Assembly (NCBI GenBank): GCA_030340625.1 | Contig: JAOPHQ010004284.1 | Location: forward strand, 28,501 to 92,500 | Reading direction: 5' to 3' | Length of the DNA: 64,000 nt | Source of the DNA: Merluccius polli | Taxonomy: Eukaryota > Chordata > Actinopteri > Gadiformes > Merlucciidae | Shown: one piece after another, positions 33,701 to 47,601 of the stretch | How positions within the stretch are numbered: the stretch's first letter is position 1 | Layout of the letters: every line of letters begins with the position of its first letter | The notes under the pieces: model-generated | What the model was told of the DNA's origin: nothing | The model's database searches: none | What the model saw: only the letters and a program-made list of their open reading frames with translations | Position numbers and translations under genes: made by a program

Positions 33701-36280
33701 CTGTCAATCCGTGTGTGTGTGTGTGTGTGAAAACTAATTGTTATAGCACTAGTTCACTCTTCTCCAACTTCTCCATGTCTAAATTCTCTGCGGAATAGTT
33801 ATAATGTTGCTGCATCACTGCAGTAAGTAGAAAAGTTAAGTTTGAAAAGTTGCTGATGATGGGCAAAATACAAGGGTGATACATTAGATAGCCTCGATAG
33901 CTTAGGTCAGCGTCCAGCAGATCCTGCAGAAACCGTCAGTTCACGTTTGTTGGTCTTGCTTGTGTGTATTTGTTTGTCGGAGAGATGGAGAGATAGAGAG
34001 AAGTAAAGAAAGAGAGAGGGAGATATGTGGTTAAGCATGTTTGTCATTGAGCAGAGACTTTAGTGATAGATGTTGGCAAAGCGCTTACGGAGCACTCTGA
34101 GAGGTAGCGGGGTATGTCAAATACGCACCCGCCATTGGTTGCTCCTTAAGGGGAAGAAAACGGTTGCATGCAGACTCCAGGGTTCATTCCAGCCAGTAAC
34201 GGCTACGCAGATGATGGGTGAAGTGTTGGGAACATGTGCAGCTATTTACAGCCTAATAATGTCTTTTCTTATTCACACACGTGTGTCAAGGAACGTGATT
34301 ATGAGGGTAAATATAAATTGTAAAAAAAATAAATGTTCCTTTTAATTAATCGTGGCAGTCGATGTATAGCCCGTAGCACACACTTAATGCACTAGATAGT
34401 GGATTGCTTACTCCTGCTGTGTTTGTTTTGGTTTAATTTAGCCAAAAGAAAGAGTTGTGTAATGACCCGATCGCCGCGGGGTGCAGGGCAAAATTGTCAA
34501 ACTTTTCCCACATGCCCAACAATACCACATGAATGATTACGTCAGTATTTGGTATCTGTAAATATTTGGTAACTGTCAAATATTGATAATAATCCTGCTG
34601 TTTTTTAAAAGATGAACCCGTTCGAAGCAAGACTTGCTGAGATTGTGAGCAGGGGACTACAAGGACACAGAGATGATGAGAAATTCCTGGCATCATTAAA
34701 CAAACAGCACACACATCACAGTGACGATATTGTACCCTGTCAAGTACCCTATCGCAGTATTCGACAGCCTATGCGAACAGGCCCATTTGGATTACTTTAA
34801 GTATATCGGGGCTATAAGGAGTGCACCCAAAATGCTGTACTTGGTGCAGGACATCTGCCTGTAACCTGACAACATCTTGATAAGGGAAACTAACTTTTTA
34901 CCCCTTGACCAAATGGCCTCCCCCCGCATCTACATCAATAAGGGATGTGATCGAGCAGCTTAGCTAGTAGGCTAATAAACCAGTACTGGAAGAAGAGGGT
35001 CTATGGTGAATGGCAAGGCAGTATTACCCTAACCCCCCCCCCCCCTGGTGGGATGGTATCCAGGCACACCCTGATGCTGTGCTTACACCCAGAGCTTTTC
35101 TGATGACCCACTACAGTTGGGAGTAGTAGTAGGAAGTGAAGGAGAGAGACATTAACGAAAGGGGCTCAGTGGCAAGCCTCCCAGAGTTCATATGGTCTAG
35201 TATCTTATCCTTGATAGCCGTCCTTCCCACACAGACGCTAGTACTTAGGGAGGGGATCATGGAGGATTGAAGCTGTCATAGTACACATCCGTGCCAGCTT
35301 CTCTTCTGTCCTCTCCTCTCCACATTACCTCTCAAGGCCACTCATCTCCCTTTGCACAGCCGACCGACAAATACAATTTTATCGATTCAGTCAAAGATGC
35401 AATTATAAAGGAAGATGGTGAGGACATGACATGAGTTGATTGTTCATAAAGAGGACACTTGATTATGAATGGATGGGGGCGCTGGTAAAGTAAAAAGGAT
35501 GTTGATCAATCGTGGTCCGTGTACGTGAGTATAATTCAGTTTTCATGGAATGGAAAATGGACTAACAAGAAAAGTGTTCTTGAAAACAGAAAAAAAGATT
35601 TTCAATTGTTTTGATCAACATCCTGTTTTTCTCATGGATCAGAAAAATCCAGATGCACAGCTAGAATATTCGAGTCATTTAGTAATCTGTACACTGCAAG
35701 GTTACGAGACACGCTGTAAAGGCTTCTGCTAAATGGTTAAGATGTTCTGATACATGGGACTATTTTAATCTGACTAAATGTTCTGTATAGATTAGAGACG
35801 CATAATGTTAACAGGAGGGTCATGCTCAACAAAGCTCATGCTGTTGAGGTCAAACCATGTAGTGCGGCTAAGATAGTTCTCTGGCATCAAGCGAAGTTAT
35901 TAGTTAGTCAACACCACATGCGAGGGAGGGGGCGACTGTCAGATAATAAGGTATTATTGAGTGAAGCAGATGCACTCAATATTGTTTTGTTATCTGTTCC
36001 ATATGCCGAGGTAAAAATAATAGTGAGGAATACGATAAATAAGTGAATGCGTTGTAACTAAATGTATTAAAAAAAGAAATACATACCTGGCAGTTTTTGT
36101 CTGTTTATCATTTGTGATCACTCACTCTTTTGAAAATAAATCTAATTGATAAAATTTAGCTAATAAAACGTCATTTGTCAATGGATTTGTTTACCATGCT
36201 TGTGTGCAGGGTAAATTGAGACATTTGCAGAGATGTAATCTTCATGAACATCATGCCTTCCAAAGATAATTATTACTACA
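30710..36280. other. long non-coding stretch
   Basis: No convincing gene over 5.5 kb. It contains a G run (32481-32498), a (GT)n run (33712-33729) and a C run (35032-35045). A 62-codon frame at 34612-34800 and a following frame reading YFKYIGAIRSAPKMLYLVQD are not recognised and carry no splice or domain support. Confidence 0.35.
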
Positions 36281-36289
36281 TATTTTATA

Positions 36290-36440
36290 CTTGTAATCTT
36301 TATTTCTTATTTAATATCCTGCACAGTTGCATTTTTGTATCTTGTATTTCTCTTTTTTTTAATACACCAACACATGATGACAAATTCCTTGTGTATGAAA
36401 TCTTTCCTGGCAATAAAACGCATTCTGATTCTGATTGGGG
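36290..36440 (+). repeat. LINE 3'-tail fragment
   Basis: Contains TTCCTTGTGTATGAAATC and GGCAATAAAACGCATTCTG, then a GATTCT repeat. This is a form common at 3' ends of fish LINEs, where the tail is a short tandem repeat. Confidence 0.5.
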
Positions 36441-36629
36441 AAAAAAGCTATTGAATAGATGATTGGGACCGCTAGATAGATGGGTTCATAGAAGGTTTTC
36501 TTTTAAATTTGTATTGTAATAATTATTATTATTTTTGTTTTAATAATTCCATCTTTCAAATACATTATATATTATGTTTATGTATTTTTGCAAAGTTTTG
36601 GAGCAGGATATATCCTTAAATAGTCAAGA

Positions 36630-37345
36630 ACCTAAAATAGATTTGTTTGCCAATGTTTAGTAGCTGGCCCGGGTAGGTGGAGTTCCCCACGACAAGTTTT
36701 ACAATAATGTCCGCCTGCCAGGAACGTCCCGATATCAAAACTGAAAGTGAAATGTACTAGCCTAGAAATCTAGACGCCCCTAGCGGCAGCAAATTTAATT
36801 TGCAGCCAGGGGGGTCTAGCACTTCTCCGTCGTTTTTCTGTGCTGGAAACAGAAAATCTGTCAGGCCAATCACAGCGTGAGGGGCGGAGTCGGAAGCCGG
36901 GCTACCATGACGACAGAGTTGCGACGGTTCCGTGTTAGAGGGAAACAATGGCTGCTGCTGCTGGCGAACAGCTCTCTTTCGACTCGGCTTTGGCCGTGAC
37001 TCTTCAAGACTTGAAGTTAACATTTTATTTCACTATTCTTCCACAATCCACCATACGGAACACTTCCCCATGGACTAATTTCCGTCGCTCTGTCTACGTC
37101 ACCTTCTTCGTTGCTCTGATTGGTTGTAGCGCTATCCTATTGCGTACAGAGGGAACTTGAAAGACAACCGTTTATCCCGCCCACACTGCCAATGGAGCTG
37201 AGCCAGACCTTACATCTTTCTGATGTGGGTCTGGCTTGCCAGGCTAGAAATGTACAGCAGCATTGCGCTGCTGCTGTGGTGAGTTAAAATAAAATCACAC
37301 ATCTCAACTCAGCAGCTTATGCCGTTTGAACGCCTTTTTTTTTTT
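36630..37345 (-). repeat. inverted, diverged copy of the 20-21 kb repeat
   Basis: On the minus strand, pieces match 20.9-21.1 kb: the CCACCACAGTAG region, GTCATTTTCAG, GGGACGT and GGCCAGCTACTAAA. The copy is split at 36757-37247 by a MITE. Confidence 0.7.
36757..37247. mobile_element. MITE with CTAGCCTRG ends and a residual exon
   Basis: Ends CTAGCCTAGAAATCTAGAC and GTCTGGCTTGCCAGGCTAG are inverted with mismatches. Duplicated AAATGTA at 36750-36756 and 37248-37254 gives a 7-bp TSD (8 if the next base is counted). Inside, an ATG at 36948 opens MAAAAGEQLSFDSALAVTLQ, followed by DLKLTF, and then loses coding character. I recall this leader from fish repeat-encoded RecQ-like helicase proteins; that link is inference. 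Confidence 0.75.
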
Positions 37346-37349
37346 TTTA

Positions 37350-40047
37350 TATTTGAGATCTTCACAACAGATCTTCACACTAAATTAGTGATCTCTATAA
37401 AGACATCTCTATAAAGCCATCGTTCGTCAATATTTTTACACAATCGGCGAATTAAAAAGTACCCTGCACTGAACAATGGCGCAACTAAAACACAATTCAA
37501 CTGGATACATGAACTACAACAGTAAAAAGCAGGTCAAAAACTGTGTGATCAGTCGAGCTCTGTTGTGGGTGCAACACACATGGACTGTATAAAATAGAGA
37601 TTACAACTGACTTTCGATATGTAGTGGAAATTAGTGGAAAATATAGTGGACATTTTTTAGCGCACTTTGATGCACAAAAAGAAAAGCGCCTACAAAACGA
37701 GTACTCAAGTGCTCACTGAGATTTGGGTCGTGCATTTGATTTAAATCTTTGTTGTATTTCTTGCGTTCCTTTGTGACACATGACATCTTTGGAAGAACTT
37801 CAAAGCTGAGGGAGGCATGAAAAGCTGTCTCTGTGAGTCTTCGGGTGCCATGGCAACGCAGACAGGAGTGTTGTGCAACCTTTCCACCTTTCACAATACC
37901 AAACAGATTAGCGGCCGTGATCCATCGAAACCTTCTGTCTCGTTGGGACCGATGGCTACGCCCAAATCTGTCAGGCTGATGGCTTTCCCTGGGAGTGAGA
38001 GTCTGTGAGACTCCCTGGCTATGGAAAATGGAAGGAATTAAATCAGCGATGCAGTTTGATGCCGTTCAAGGGAAATTGCTAAATGAGTGGTGGACATGGA
38101 AGAGTAAGCGGGGCCAGGAGGACGAGAGGATGAGAAAGAATTGTCACGCTAAGTCTCTAAAGCACCCGCACAGAACTTTTTATAGTCCCAATAACCCCCA
38201 TCTTTTTTAATCAGAGGCCAGGCGATGCTCAAATTGTCAATTCAGCTGGCTGCAGTTATAGAAATAGAAAGCGAATTGTTGCGTCGCCTTGTTGTGATGT
38301 ACCTGCCAACAACCCTCGCAGTTAACATGTGATGAGCTTCAAAATGCCCTTTCTTCCACCATCTTTGTTCAGCTATTGGAATTTCTTTGGCGCCCCTCAC
38401 ACCTCATCAGTATGGACACACAGACAAAACCATGAATGTCCATATGGAATGCATCCCGGCTTGGCGTGTGGCTGTGTAATTGCATCCATATATTCATAAA
38501 TGTGAGTATGGAATAAATGTGAACGTAAATCATTTTTTAGTTGGCGTATTGTGCGTGCTTAAGAACACAACAGCGAGAAGTGTCCATTTGGATCTGTGGA
38601 CAGCAGTACGTAATGGACCCTAAAGGTGAAGTGAAACAATATGTACTGTGTGTTCAAGTGCCAAGCACCTTGATTGTGATCCAGGCACTTGCTTTGATTA
38701 TCAATTGTTCTACCTATAAAGTATCTTCCATCATCTCGACCAGCCCCCTCATTACGTATCTGATGGTGGTTTGAAAAATTGCTGTAATCTGTCACGGTAT
38801 CGGCTGCATTGTCCTCCTCTACTTTTCTTAAAGGAATATGCCAACATTTTGCCATATAGGCTTTTTCTCTGGGTTCCCACATTGAAATGAGTACATTGAC
38901 ACCAATCTCATCTTTTGCATGTAGAAATCTGGAGAAAATCTGGTGAATCTTTGGCTGGATCTCCATGGAAGTAGAGGGATACGCGAGCGTTAGCTTCTTT
39001 GAAGTGGGGATTCTTAACCTTCAGAGCATTTTCCAATGACAATATATCTTTTGTCTTTATAACGAGTGAAAATAAACATGTGTGGCGGGTTTTTTTTGTC
39101 ATTTTTGATAAGCTGCATTGGGAACTATTTTCTAAGCAGGCACAGTAATGTAGCCTGCTGCTGTAGCTGTGAAGTGCATGGACGCAGGTAAACAGAAGAG
39201 CAGAAGAGCAAAGGTAACGTGCAGAGCAGCAACTCTCTACTCGCGTATTCTAGTCGGGTTTTGGTTTTTTGCTTTCAAGAAAAACCCTGGGTTGGAGGTG
39301 CACTGTTCAAACCTTGGACACTGAGTGAAGCTATGGCTTGTAGCACTGAATATGGACCCTGACACACCAACAGAAGTCAATCATTTCACCAGTGAGGATT
39401 ATATTGAAAAGCCAGCGTATTTGAATCCGGCATTCATGAACAGTGACCTGAAAGACGCGGCTAACACACAGCCGTGGATTCTCAGGATTTCAACTTATAA
39501 AATCAGATTGGTGTCATTGTGCTCATTTGAATGTCGGAACTAGGCACGTGCAGACATTGGCTTGAGACCCTGCCCTTTTGCCTTCTTAAGCAAAAGTGCA
39601 AAAAGTGGCTCCCTCTCTCTGCTACGGTGACTATAAAGGTTTCAGCGTGCGTGCATTCGGCTCCTCCCCTATGCACCATATGCATATCATCCTGAATTAC
39701 AGTCTGCTAGCAAACTTTCATATTACACTCATACACAATTTGAGTTCAGTAGCTTCAATTACAGTCCACAATGCCACACTACACTGGTCAATATTACAAC
39801 CTAATGAATTGGAACAACATTGTATTTGTTGCATTCAATGTGTGGAATGGCTACCTGCCCCGTCAAAAACCATTAACTTGTGGTCAAGAAATAAGTGCTT
39901 GACTGACTTGGAGCATATTTCATTGTTCTTTCTTTTGGGTATTCTAATAAATTATGACTGTGTTATGATTATTTTGTCTCCATATCTTTGGCTGTTTGGT
40001 AAGCCTAGTGTTCAGGGATGATCAAATTACATGTTTGGTATATATCA
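37350..40047. other. non-coding stretch
   Basis: No gene recognised. The segment 38826-39020 (TTAAAGGAATATGCC and following) looks like a dispersed fish repeat, and a related word occurs reversed near 41460. Otherwise unique. Confidence 0.35.
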
Positions 40048-40051
40048 TTAA

Positions 40052-40953
40052 AGGTCTCATCTCATCGTTTTTTCATTAATTTTGCGGTGGTCTCTAGTGT
40101 TAATAAATACCCTCAGTACCGGTTTTGGTTAAAAAAAATGCTCTGCCGCGCCTGTTTCATGCTGTTTTAGTTTGGTGGGGGAGGTGGGGGGGGGGGGCGA
40201 ACGACACGATTTCGCCTCTCATCATGAATATGCATGACATGCTAATGAACTCGCCTCTGGTTGGCTAACAGCACTGTGACGCTACCTCCAGTGCGCAGTG
40301 AGGATTTTTCCGCTCCATATTCAACTAGTGCGAGACGAGTCGAGAATCGCGACTGTGCTGTTGCAGAAAATGTCTTCGGAGATACAGCCTTATGAGTATG
40401 ATCCTGAATCCGAGGAGGAAGAAGAGATAGCACAAGAACCGCTTCCTGATCGTTTGTCGTTGAACGTTTCAGAATGGTAATATTTGCATGTCAACTTAAC
40501 TTTTCTTCTAAAAGAGGTGAACGTTTGTGGCGATCGTCATCATGCTTTCAAGTTATAATAAACAGTTGTAAACGTTTTCGAAATACAGACTTGTTTCTTT
40601 ACACTATCGACAGTCTTTGCAACCTTCTAGGTAGATATATATAAGTGGTCGTAGCAGACGTTGTGGCAGCCCGGCTGCGCCGTGTTGCACTTGAAGTCCT
40701 TCTGCTCGTCGACTTTCGGTGGGCGGTAGCGGAGGCGAGGCCATGAATACTAATTCACGGACTGACGTCAATCCGTGGGGCTTTTCTCATCCGCTGATTT
40801 TTCTCAGTGTTTTTTTCTCTGTTCTTTCATTGCCAAATACAGGCAATGGGGGTAGAAGAACGTTTTCACGCGCAGCACGCACATGCAACTCGGTGAGACC
40901 TATAGTATTTCAACAAAAACAAGTATTAAACTGTTTCTCGCGGAATGAGACCT
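40052..40953 (+). mobile_element. TTAA-flanked DNA transposon derivative (Kolobok-like)
   Basis: Ends AGGTCTCAT and ATGAGACCT are inverted and are flanked by TTAA at 40048-40051 and 40954-40957. A TTAA target is used by PiggyBac and Kolobok elements; the termini do not have the CCC start of PiggyBac. The element is 902 bp and holds a G run and one exon-like frame, but no transposase. Confidence 0.8.
40370..40477 (+). pseudogene. first exon of a P2X7-like transposon-borne frame
   Basis: The ATG at 40370 opens MSSEIQPYEYDPESEEEEEI and ends in LSLNVSEW, directly before a splice donor (GAATG followed by GTAATATT). An acidic leader with a tyrosine-rich PYxYxPE motif is typical of the P2X7-C-like proteins encoded in some fish transposons, where the next exon holds a Cys-rich C-x2-C domain. 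That exon is missing here, so this is a stranded first exon. Confidence 0.6.
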
Positions 40954-40959
40954 TTAATT

Positions 40960-43900
40960 TATTGAAGTAATATGAAACTAGGTTTGGTGACTTTGACATC
41001 ACTATTCCAATATAACATTAATTTCACAATTGAAATGTTTATTTGTCTGTTTATCGTTACTGTTTAAATAACATTTGATTTAGGGTGTAAAACAACATTA
41101 AGTTAAGCATATATTGACAAGCATATATTGACAAGCATATTGACTCCTCTTTTCACCCATTTTTACCCAAAAATGAAACGTCAACCACTGGTGCTTTAAT
41201 TTGGTTGTCGGTGATGCAAGGTCTAGGTAAGGGTTGAACTGGTTAGCAGATGGGCATTATGTACTGAAATACTCAATTGAGCCAACCTAATGGATTTCTG
41301 GTTAATCAATTTTAATATCAATCCCTATAGCAGTGCCAAAAAAGCAGGCCTACTAATTCCAGGCATATACACATTTTTCTAGGTGCGCTTCTCAAGGATT
41401 GAGCCTCTGCCCCTATGGAAACCTGTGCACCCAGACAAAAAGGCAACCTATATGCCAACATGTCTACATATTCCTTTAACAAGCATTGAGTCATCTGTAC
41501 ATTGAATAATAAATCCTATAATGACTGAACAATTCAGCAGCAACGAGTGCAATTGAAATACCCCAGAAATATACAAAACATGCATCTTTTCATGACCACA
41601 TTTAATGTCCATCGACATACTCCACATTGCTTACAGATGATTCTTATTCATCTCTTTGTACAAGAAATGCGATTAAGAGCAGAGTTGCCTATATCAAGAA
41701 ATACATAGGCTAGAATAGCATTCTTTTACAACCTAGCACTAGACTAGTGCACGCATTACTTGCTTTTCCTCAGGAGAAACATGGTGCCAGATGCGACGGC
41801 TTGGAAGGCGCTCGGTCGGCTGTAGAACATGCAGAGGTTAACGCTCGTCTGTTCCTCCCTCCCTGGCAGGTGGAAGACAGGGAGGACAATTTGTTTACAG
41901 GACGCCATGTAATTGCAGGACTCGCAACCTCTCAGCTCAGCCAAGAAGATATCAAGGCGAGTGTTTTAGAGTCACTTAAGATGAGCAAGACAATTAACCA
42001 CTATTGCACAAACGAGTAGTGTGTGTGAACACACACTTCTGTGGTCGGCGGCTCCACCATGAGCCTTTTTTGTGATTGTGTGTGTGTGTCTGTGTGCGTG
42101 TGTGCGTGCGCACATTGGACGGCGGATGGCTCGGGAGAAGTGTTTCTTAATTAGCTTTGTGTTGGCAGCAGAGCTGGAATGGGCGGCTATGGACAATCAA
42201 TTTATTTTTCGTGCTTGTGGAGCGCCCAGGCTGACGTGGAAGCGCCCAAGTCTTTGGAAACATTGGAACGTTCCTCTCTCCCAACTGGGGACAATTTTGT
42301 TAAAGAAACATTGGTCTGTTTTTATTTAGTAAGACGGCAAGGCACACATTTTGCATATTCTTGCTTGCTTTGTTTATCTAATTGATATAAATCCATCATA
42401 TATAATGTTACAAACCATTCTCCAAATTATTCTCCCATAGCCTATTTAAACATGCTCATCATGTTTTACGTTGTGTTTATTTCATTTCTAAGGGATTAAT
42501 AGGTGTTTGAAGTATTCCCTTGGTGGCAATCTAGCCTTTTAATCTAAGTAAGAGAGATGTCTGTGTCCGTGGGCTCCAGGAAATAAATGCATACGATAGA
42601 TTGGCCCACCCCCGTTTTGCATAACCCTTTGGTAAGTCCCTGTAGTGAAATCACGGTAAAATACATTCTCTGCTACCAAGGAAACTACAGAAGAAATAGT
42701 GAATAGCTTCATGGGATTTCATAGTGACGAGAAGTGTGACTTCTAGTGAGTGATAGTTTGACTGAAGTCTGAAGTCGGGTGCATTTTTATCTTTGTATCT
42801 GTGCTGTGAGACTAAACATACCATAATAACGTGACAGTGAACACCGTCTGGCTGGTTGGCATTGTCAATCAATTACTTCAATTCAGTTTATTATGAGATC
42901 ATGTGGGATAGCTTATAAGATGATTAGTAGGCTTAGGGTAACATTTACTGCATTTACATCATCAGCCTTGCAGTTATTTATTTTCATGCCGCAGCAGTAT
43001 CCTTTAACATAAACAGCTGTTTATTATTGTGTACACACACATAGCTGCACAATCAATAGGCATGTGAAGGGAAAAGTGCATCTACTTGACCTTTCACTGA
43101 ACTCTGATCATATTAATTCCGGGTAATCATACATTTTCTCCTACTAATCTGATGTAAATCTCTAGTATTATCACTAAACTAAACACTCTGACAGCCAGTC
43201 AATAGTAGTTGGAGGGGGCTGCGCCTGCAGACTGCAGATGTCTGATTGATCTGCGAGGCTGAATCTGCATGGGAGGGAAAGGTAATGAGCCAGGCTGTGA
43301 GAGGAGTGTGTCTGTGTACAAGGACATCATAACTCTCATCCAAAGACTTTTAGTTCAATGCACTTGGTGGTTGTTTTTTTTCCTGGGTAATGTTTGTTAG
43401 TTAATTCTGTCAATGACGATATCTGGCTGGAACTATAAAAGCAAAGCTACAATTTCCACACGCTCACAGAAAGCTATTGAAGTCTATTGACAAGGACAAC
43501 GGAGAGTTGTATTTAGAGAGTACCTTATTTGCTTTGTGTGATACATTTCCAAGTAAAAATGTGATTTGATCGTGACACAAAGTAGCACAAAAGGTGAGTC
43601 GGCTGTGTGTTTGCCCTTTTGCAGGCTTTATTAACAATACTGAGATATTTTTGCTGTAGAGTAAGTTACATTTATTAGATTTTGGGTGTATAAACAGGTT
43701 TTTTGGAAAACACTGAGGGTAAGGAAGGAAAGATAATTTCACAGTGTTTTTAAATGTAACAAATTCAGCCTCTGTTATATATAATTGGCTCATACTCCTA
43801 CTCCTCCTCCACTGCATTAAATATTGTGCACAACAGATCCAATACGTATTCATATTTCTACTTCTAACCTTTAACCAATTAAGCTCCATTCAGTTTATCA

Positions 43901-44290
43901 CAGCAGCAATTTTTGTCCTTGAAAAAGTAATCACATTAGTGGGTAGTGATTATTCAAACGTTTATAATCTCTGCTTTCCATAGATAGACGCAGTGCACAT
44001 TGAATATGCATGTCATTTTTCCCCCCCATAATTGATTTGCTTGTAAACAGCTTATTAGTACTAAGATTGCTTTAGGACTCAATAAACTCCTCTCATTAAT
44101 GGAGGAACACATCGGCGCTGATTCATGTGAGTCTTGAATGCCGATGATTCACAGTTTCGCCACAGGGGGAACGTTTCCCTCCAAAGACAATGAGAACCGG
44201 GATAATCACTTTCAATAGCAACAGACAAACAAACAAAATCACTATGAAGCCAGCGTTTGTTTGGGCACTGTTGGCCATTGTTCAGTTTAG
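40960..44290. other. unique non-coding stretch
   Basis: No gene or element recognised. At 42072-42110 there is a TG/TGCG-rich run. The part at 42120-42330 (with TTCTTAATTAGC near 42144) is a candidate regulatory segment by composition only. Confidence 0.35.
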
Positions 44291-44291
44291 T

Positions 44292-44302
44292 TACACACAC
44301 AC

Positions 44303-44371
<69 letters not shown>
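44292..44371 (+). repeat. (CA)n microsatellite
   Basis: About 80 bp of CA repeat with a few AT interruptions near its start. Confidence 0.95.
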
Positions 44372-44374
<3 letters not shown>

Positions 44375-44379
44375 GCATA

Positions 44380-47300
44380 CAGACATGGAGGAGGTGCATG
44401 CTATGTGCCAGTGGGCAGTGTTGGTGAGGCAATGCCATCTGTAGTCACACCATCAGGTCCGGCCGGGCAGCTGTCAACACAATGGCTTTTTTTTTGTATC
44501 ACTGTCTGGCACAGAGCTAGCTGTTGGGAATTGATTTTTGTCTACATCTTCAGGCTCATTGGGAGGCAGGTAGGCAGACGGATGTACGTGTAGACGGCTG
44601 TAACAACATCGCTATTACACACTATGCAGAGTAGGCATTAGCTGGACCTTGAAAATGACCCCTTTTTTTTTCTTTGACTGAGTGAGCCATTCTATTAGCC
44701 AGGTTCATGGGTGATAACGCGTCGGGTTGTAGAGTGAATAAACACCATGCCGACGGTGACATGTACACAGTCTGTATATGTTGACACAGAGCTGGACCTA
44801 CGTACCTCACTAGATGTAAAGCAGCACAACACAACTGTAGAGGAACTAGAACTGTTATGAAGACGATGTACACACTGTGTGTGTGTGTGTGTGTGTTAGT
44901 GTGTCTGAGCCAGCATGTGTACCACCTCCATAGACTTGAGCTTAGAGCGTAATCGATGGAGAAGGATGAAGACATGGAAACACAGGCAGTCAGGCAGACA
45001 GACAGGTGATAGAAATACAGACAGACAGACCGACAGAGTGGAGTATTAGGATGAGGGATGGGTCTGGGGGGGGGGGGGGGGTGATCAATCACATTACTGT
45101 GTGATTGATTGGCTTCTTTTGAGAGGTTTCCATCTGGAGTGCGTCACAACGGTGAGAACATGAAAGCCAGACTCGACTTAACTTTGCAGCCACCGGCTGT
45201 CAAGGTGCAGGTGTAATTCCTTGTGCTTCCCGTGTGTCTGTGCTACCGCCAAGTCTACCGTGTTCGCCCAACAGAGTGCCTCTCATACGACAGTCACAGC
45301 TGCTCTCGCATCGTTCTCCATTTGATAAATGGAGATGTGGAGCATCTGGGAGAAAAGGAGAAGAAAATGGATAAACATATGGAGGGAAATCCCTTAACTT
45401 CATTCAATTGCAAAGGGCAAAGGAATAAAAGAAATGACCTTCTGACACATAATCTACGACAGCAAGTGACATACTCTGTGGCGATGTCCATTAGGAGAAG
45501 AGATTTATGACTCTGCATTTATATCCTCCATTATGTGCACCAGCCGTGCCATCTTGTCAGACCCATCTCCCCAGACGGTGCTGCCGTCATGGGTGTGATG
45601 TGCGTGTGATTGTGTGTGTGTGGGGCCGGGGGTCTACCCTTGGTCTATGCCATCAATCTCTTTCCCTACCGCAAACCGAAACAGGTGTGTGTCGCGGCCT
45701 TCTTCCTCATTCTTCTTCTCTCTTTATCTCTTTAACAAACTATACATAGCAATTATTCCAAATTTCACACACACACACACACACACTAGTGTTAACTAAA
45801 ATATTATTATTATATTATTATTAAATGAAAATACTTGGTGGATTGTGTGCTGTGTATGAGTTTGTACTGAGGGAGGAATTCAAACTTTGAGGAACAGTTT
45901 GAGGAACAGGTCTTCACTTTGGAAGAAGGTCCCCCACTGATTTGTTGTTTGTGCACTGTGGTGTTGTACATTAGCAAGGTTTCTGCCTGAACACATTAAT
46001 GATAATCTGCAGATGTCAGATATGTATGCAATCGGAACAAGATTTGGATTTTGGAGTAACACAAAACTCACTGAACATGCATGCAATACACTATTAAAAC
46101 TATTGCCATTAAAAAACTATTGTGAGATTAATGGGATCACATTAGTAGCACAGTTTTCACTTTGAGACGGCGTACGTTTTAACCACGATGCTATTAAATG
46201 AAGTATACCCAGTGGGGAAAATCTCACTGCCTGCTTTCTGGACAATGACAAGTATCTTTTGTTTGTTTGTTTTTTTTTCTCCACATTTACACGAGACGGC
46301 GAAGCATCAAGGGCGACGACAAAAGTGACGGAAATCTCATATGTATTTCCATAAAAAGTACATTTTAAGAGCATTACGCTGTGGCGACGCATCAGAGAGA
46401 AATGAACCTACTTAGACGAAGATAAAAGAACACATTAGCAAGCAAAACATTAGTCCAACACGGAGCTCACAACACAAACCATAATTTTTTAAAAGAAGAC
46501 AAACAAAACGAGAGGGGTAATATGAAGGTAGAGGTAGAAATAGTACTTTTATATTATGTTGAAGGTATGAGAGCCTAAAAGCTTAGTGTGGAATGGGGCT
46601 TTTGCCGCAGGGACCAGGAGCTGTGTGAACAGAGGCCAGATCAACCGGCTCAGCAACACACCCAGAAAACCCGCATGTATATTAATACATGATTTATTAA
46701 AGTGAAGAGCTTAAACACATTTGATTTTAGTCCTTTTTTTTTTATTATCCTATATTTTTTTTATGGCCATTTTGGTCTCTTTTTTTTAATCTTGTAGTGA
46801 ATTAATAGGTTGTTGCAGTCAAACATTTTTTAATATATACTTATGATGTACTCAATGTATTGCACTTGATTAGTCCGAGGGAATAAAGGTATAACTTTTT
46901 TATTATCATTTCAATCAAACATGGCAATACTAAAGCTGAAACTGTCGAGAGAAGGTCCACTCGTCGGTAAGCACCGTCCTAACCCATAACCACAGCTGTA
47001 AGCATAAACCATTGCACCAATTGTAGCGCATGTCTATTTCCATCTCTCTCCATGTCACTCTGTGTACACTCCATTCAGCAGCCCTGGGACAAAAAGGTGG
47101 GAGTAACAACTTGTACCATGCATTGGTGAAGTAGACCTAAAATGGCCATGGGGGGTTAATGAACTGGTATCATTCACCTACAGCACATCTGCGTGCGCCT
47201 CCTCCAAACACTGGCTTTAAGGAGAGTGAGCTGTTCATCGTGCTGAGGAAGTTACCACAATGTTTGTACACTGCACGGTCCACTGCGTACGCTAATACCA

Positions 47301-47600
47301 AGGTGACATCATTAAATTGTTCCTGAACGTCTCTTTATTAGAATAATAATGTAATCTCCAGACGAGCCGCCCCTCCACCCCCTTTTTAAAATCAATTTTA
47401 CTGTCTCAATCAAAAATGTAGACGTTAAACACCCTCAAGGACAAGGTTGACTTGACTTGAAGCAGGTGCTTTATGGGTTTGTCCAAAACCTAGCCCAGAA
47501 TATGTGTGTGTTTCTATTGTCATGAGAAACAACCTAATGAATTGTGGTACCATTGCATTGCACTGGAATTGAAATATATTCATCCAAATGCTGAACAGTA
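44380..47600. other. unique non-coding stretch with simple repeats
   Basis: Holds (GT)n at about 44878-44896, a G run at 45066-45080, (AC)n at about 45767-45786 and T-rich runs near 46740-46790. No coding region supported. Confidence 0.35.
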
Positions 47601-47601
47601 A

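Noticed and set aside
34612..34900. Possible exons (MNPFEARLAEIV; YFKYIGAIRSAPKMLYLVQD)
   Set aside because: No recognised family, no splice sites that join them, and stops on both sides; left as unassigned.
44079..44444. Frames with Val-Cys or His-Thr runs
   Set aside because: Translation of the (CA)n microsatellite on either strand.
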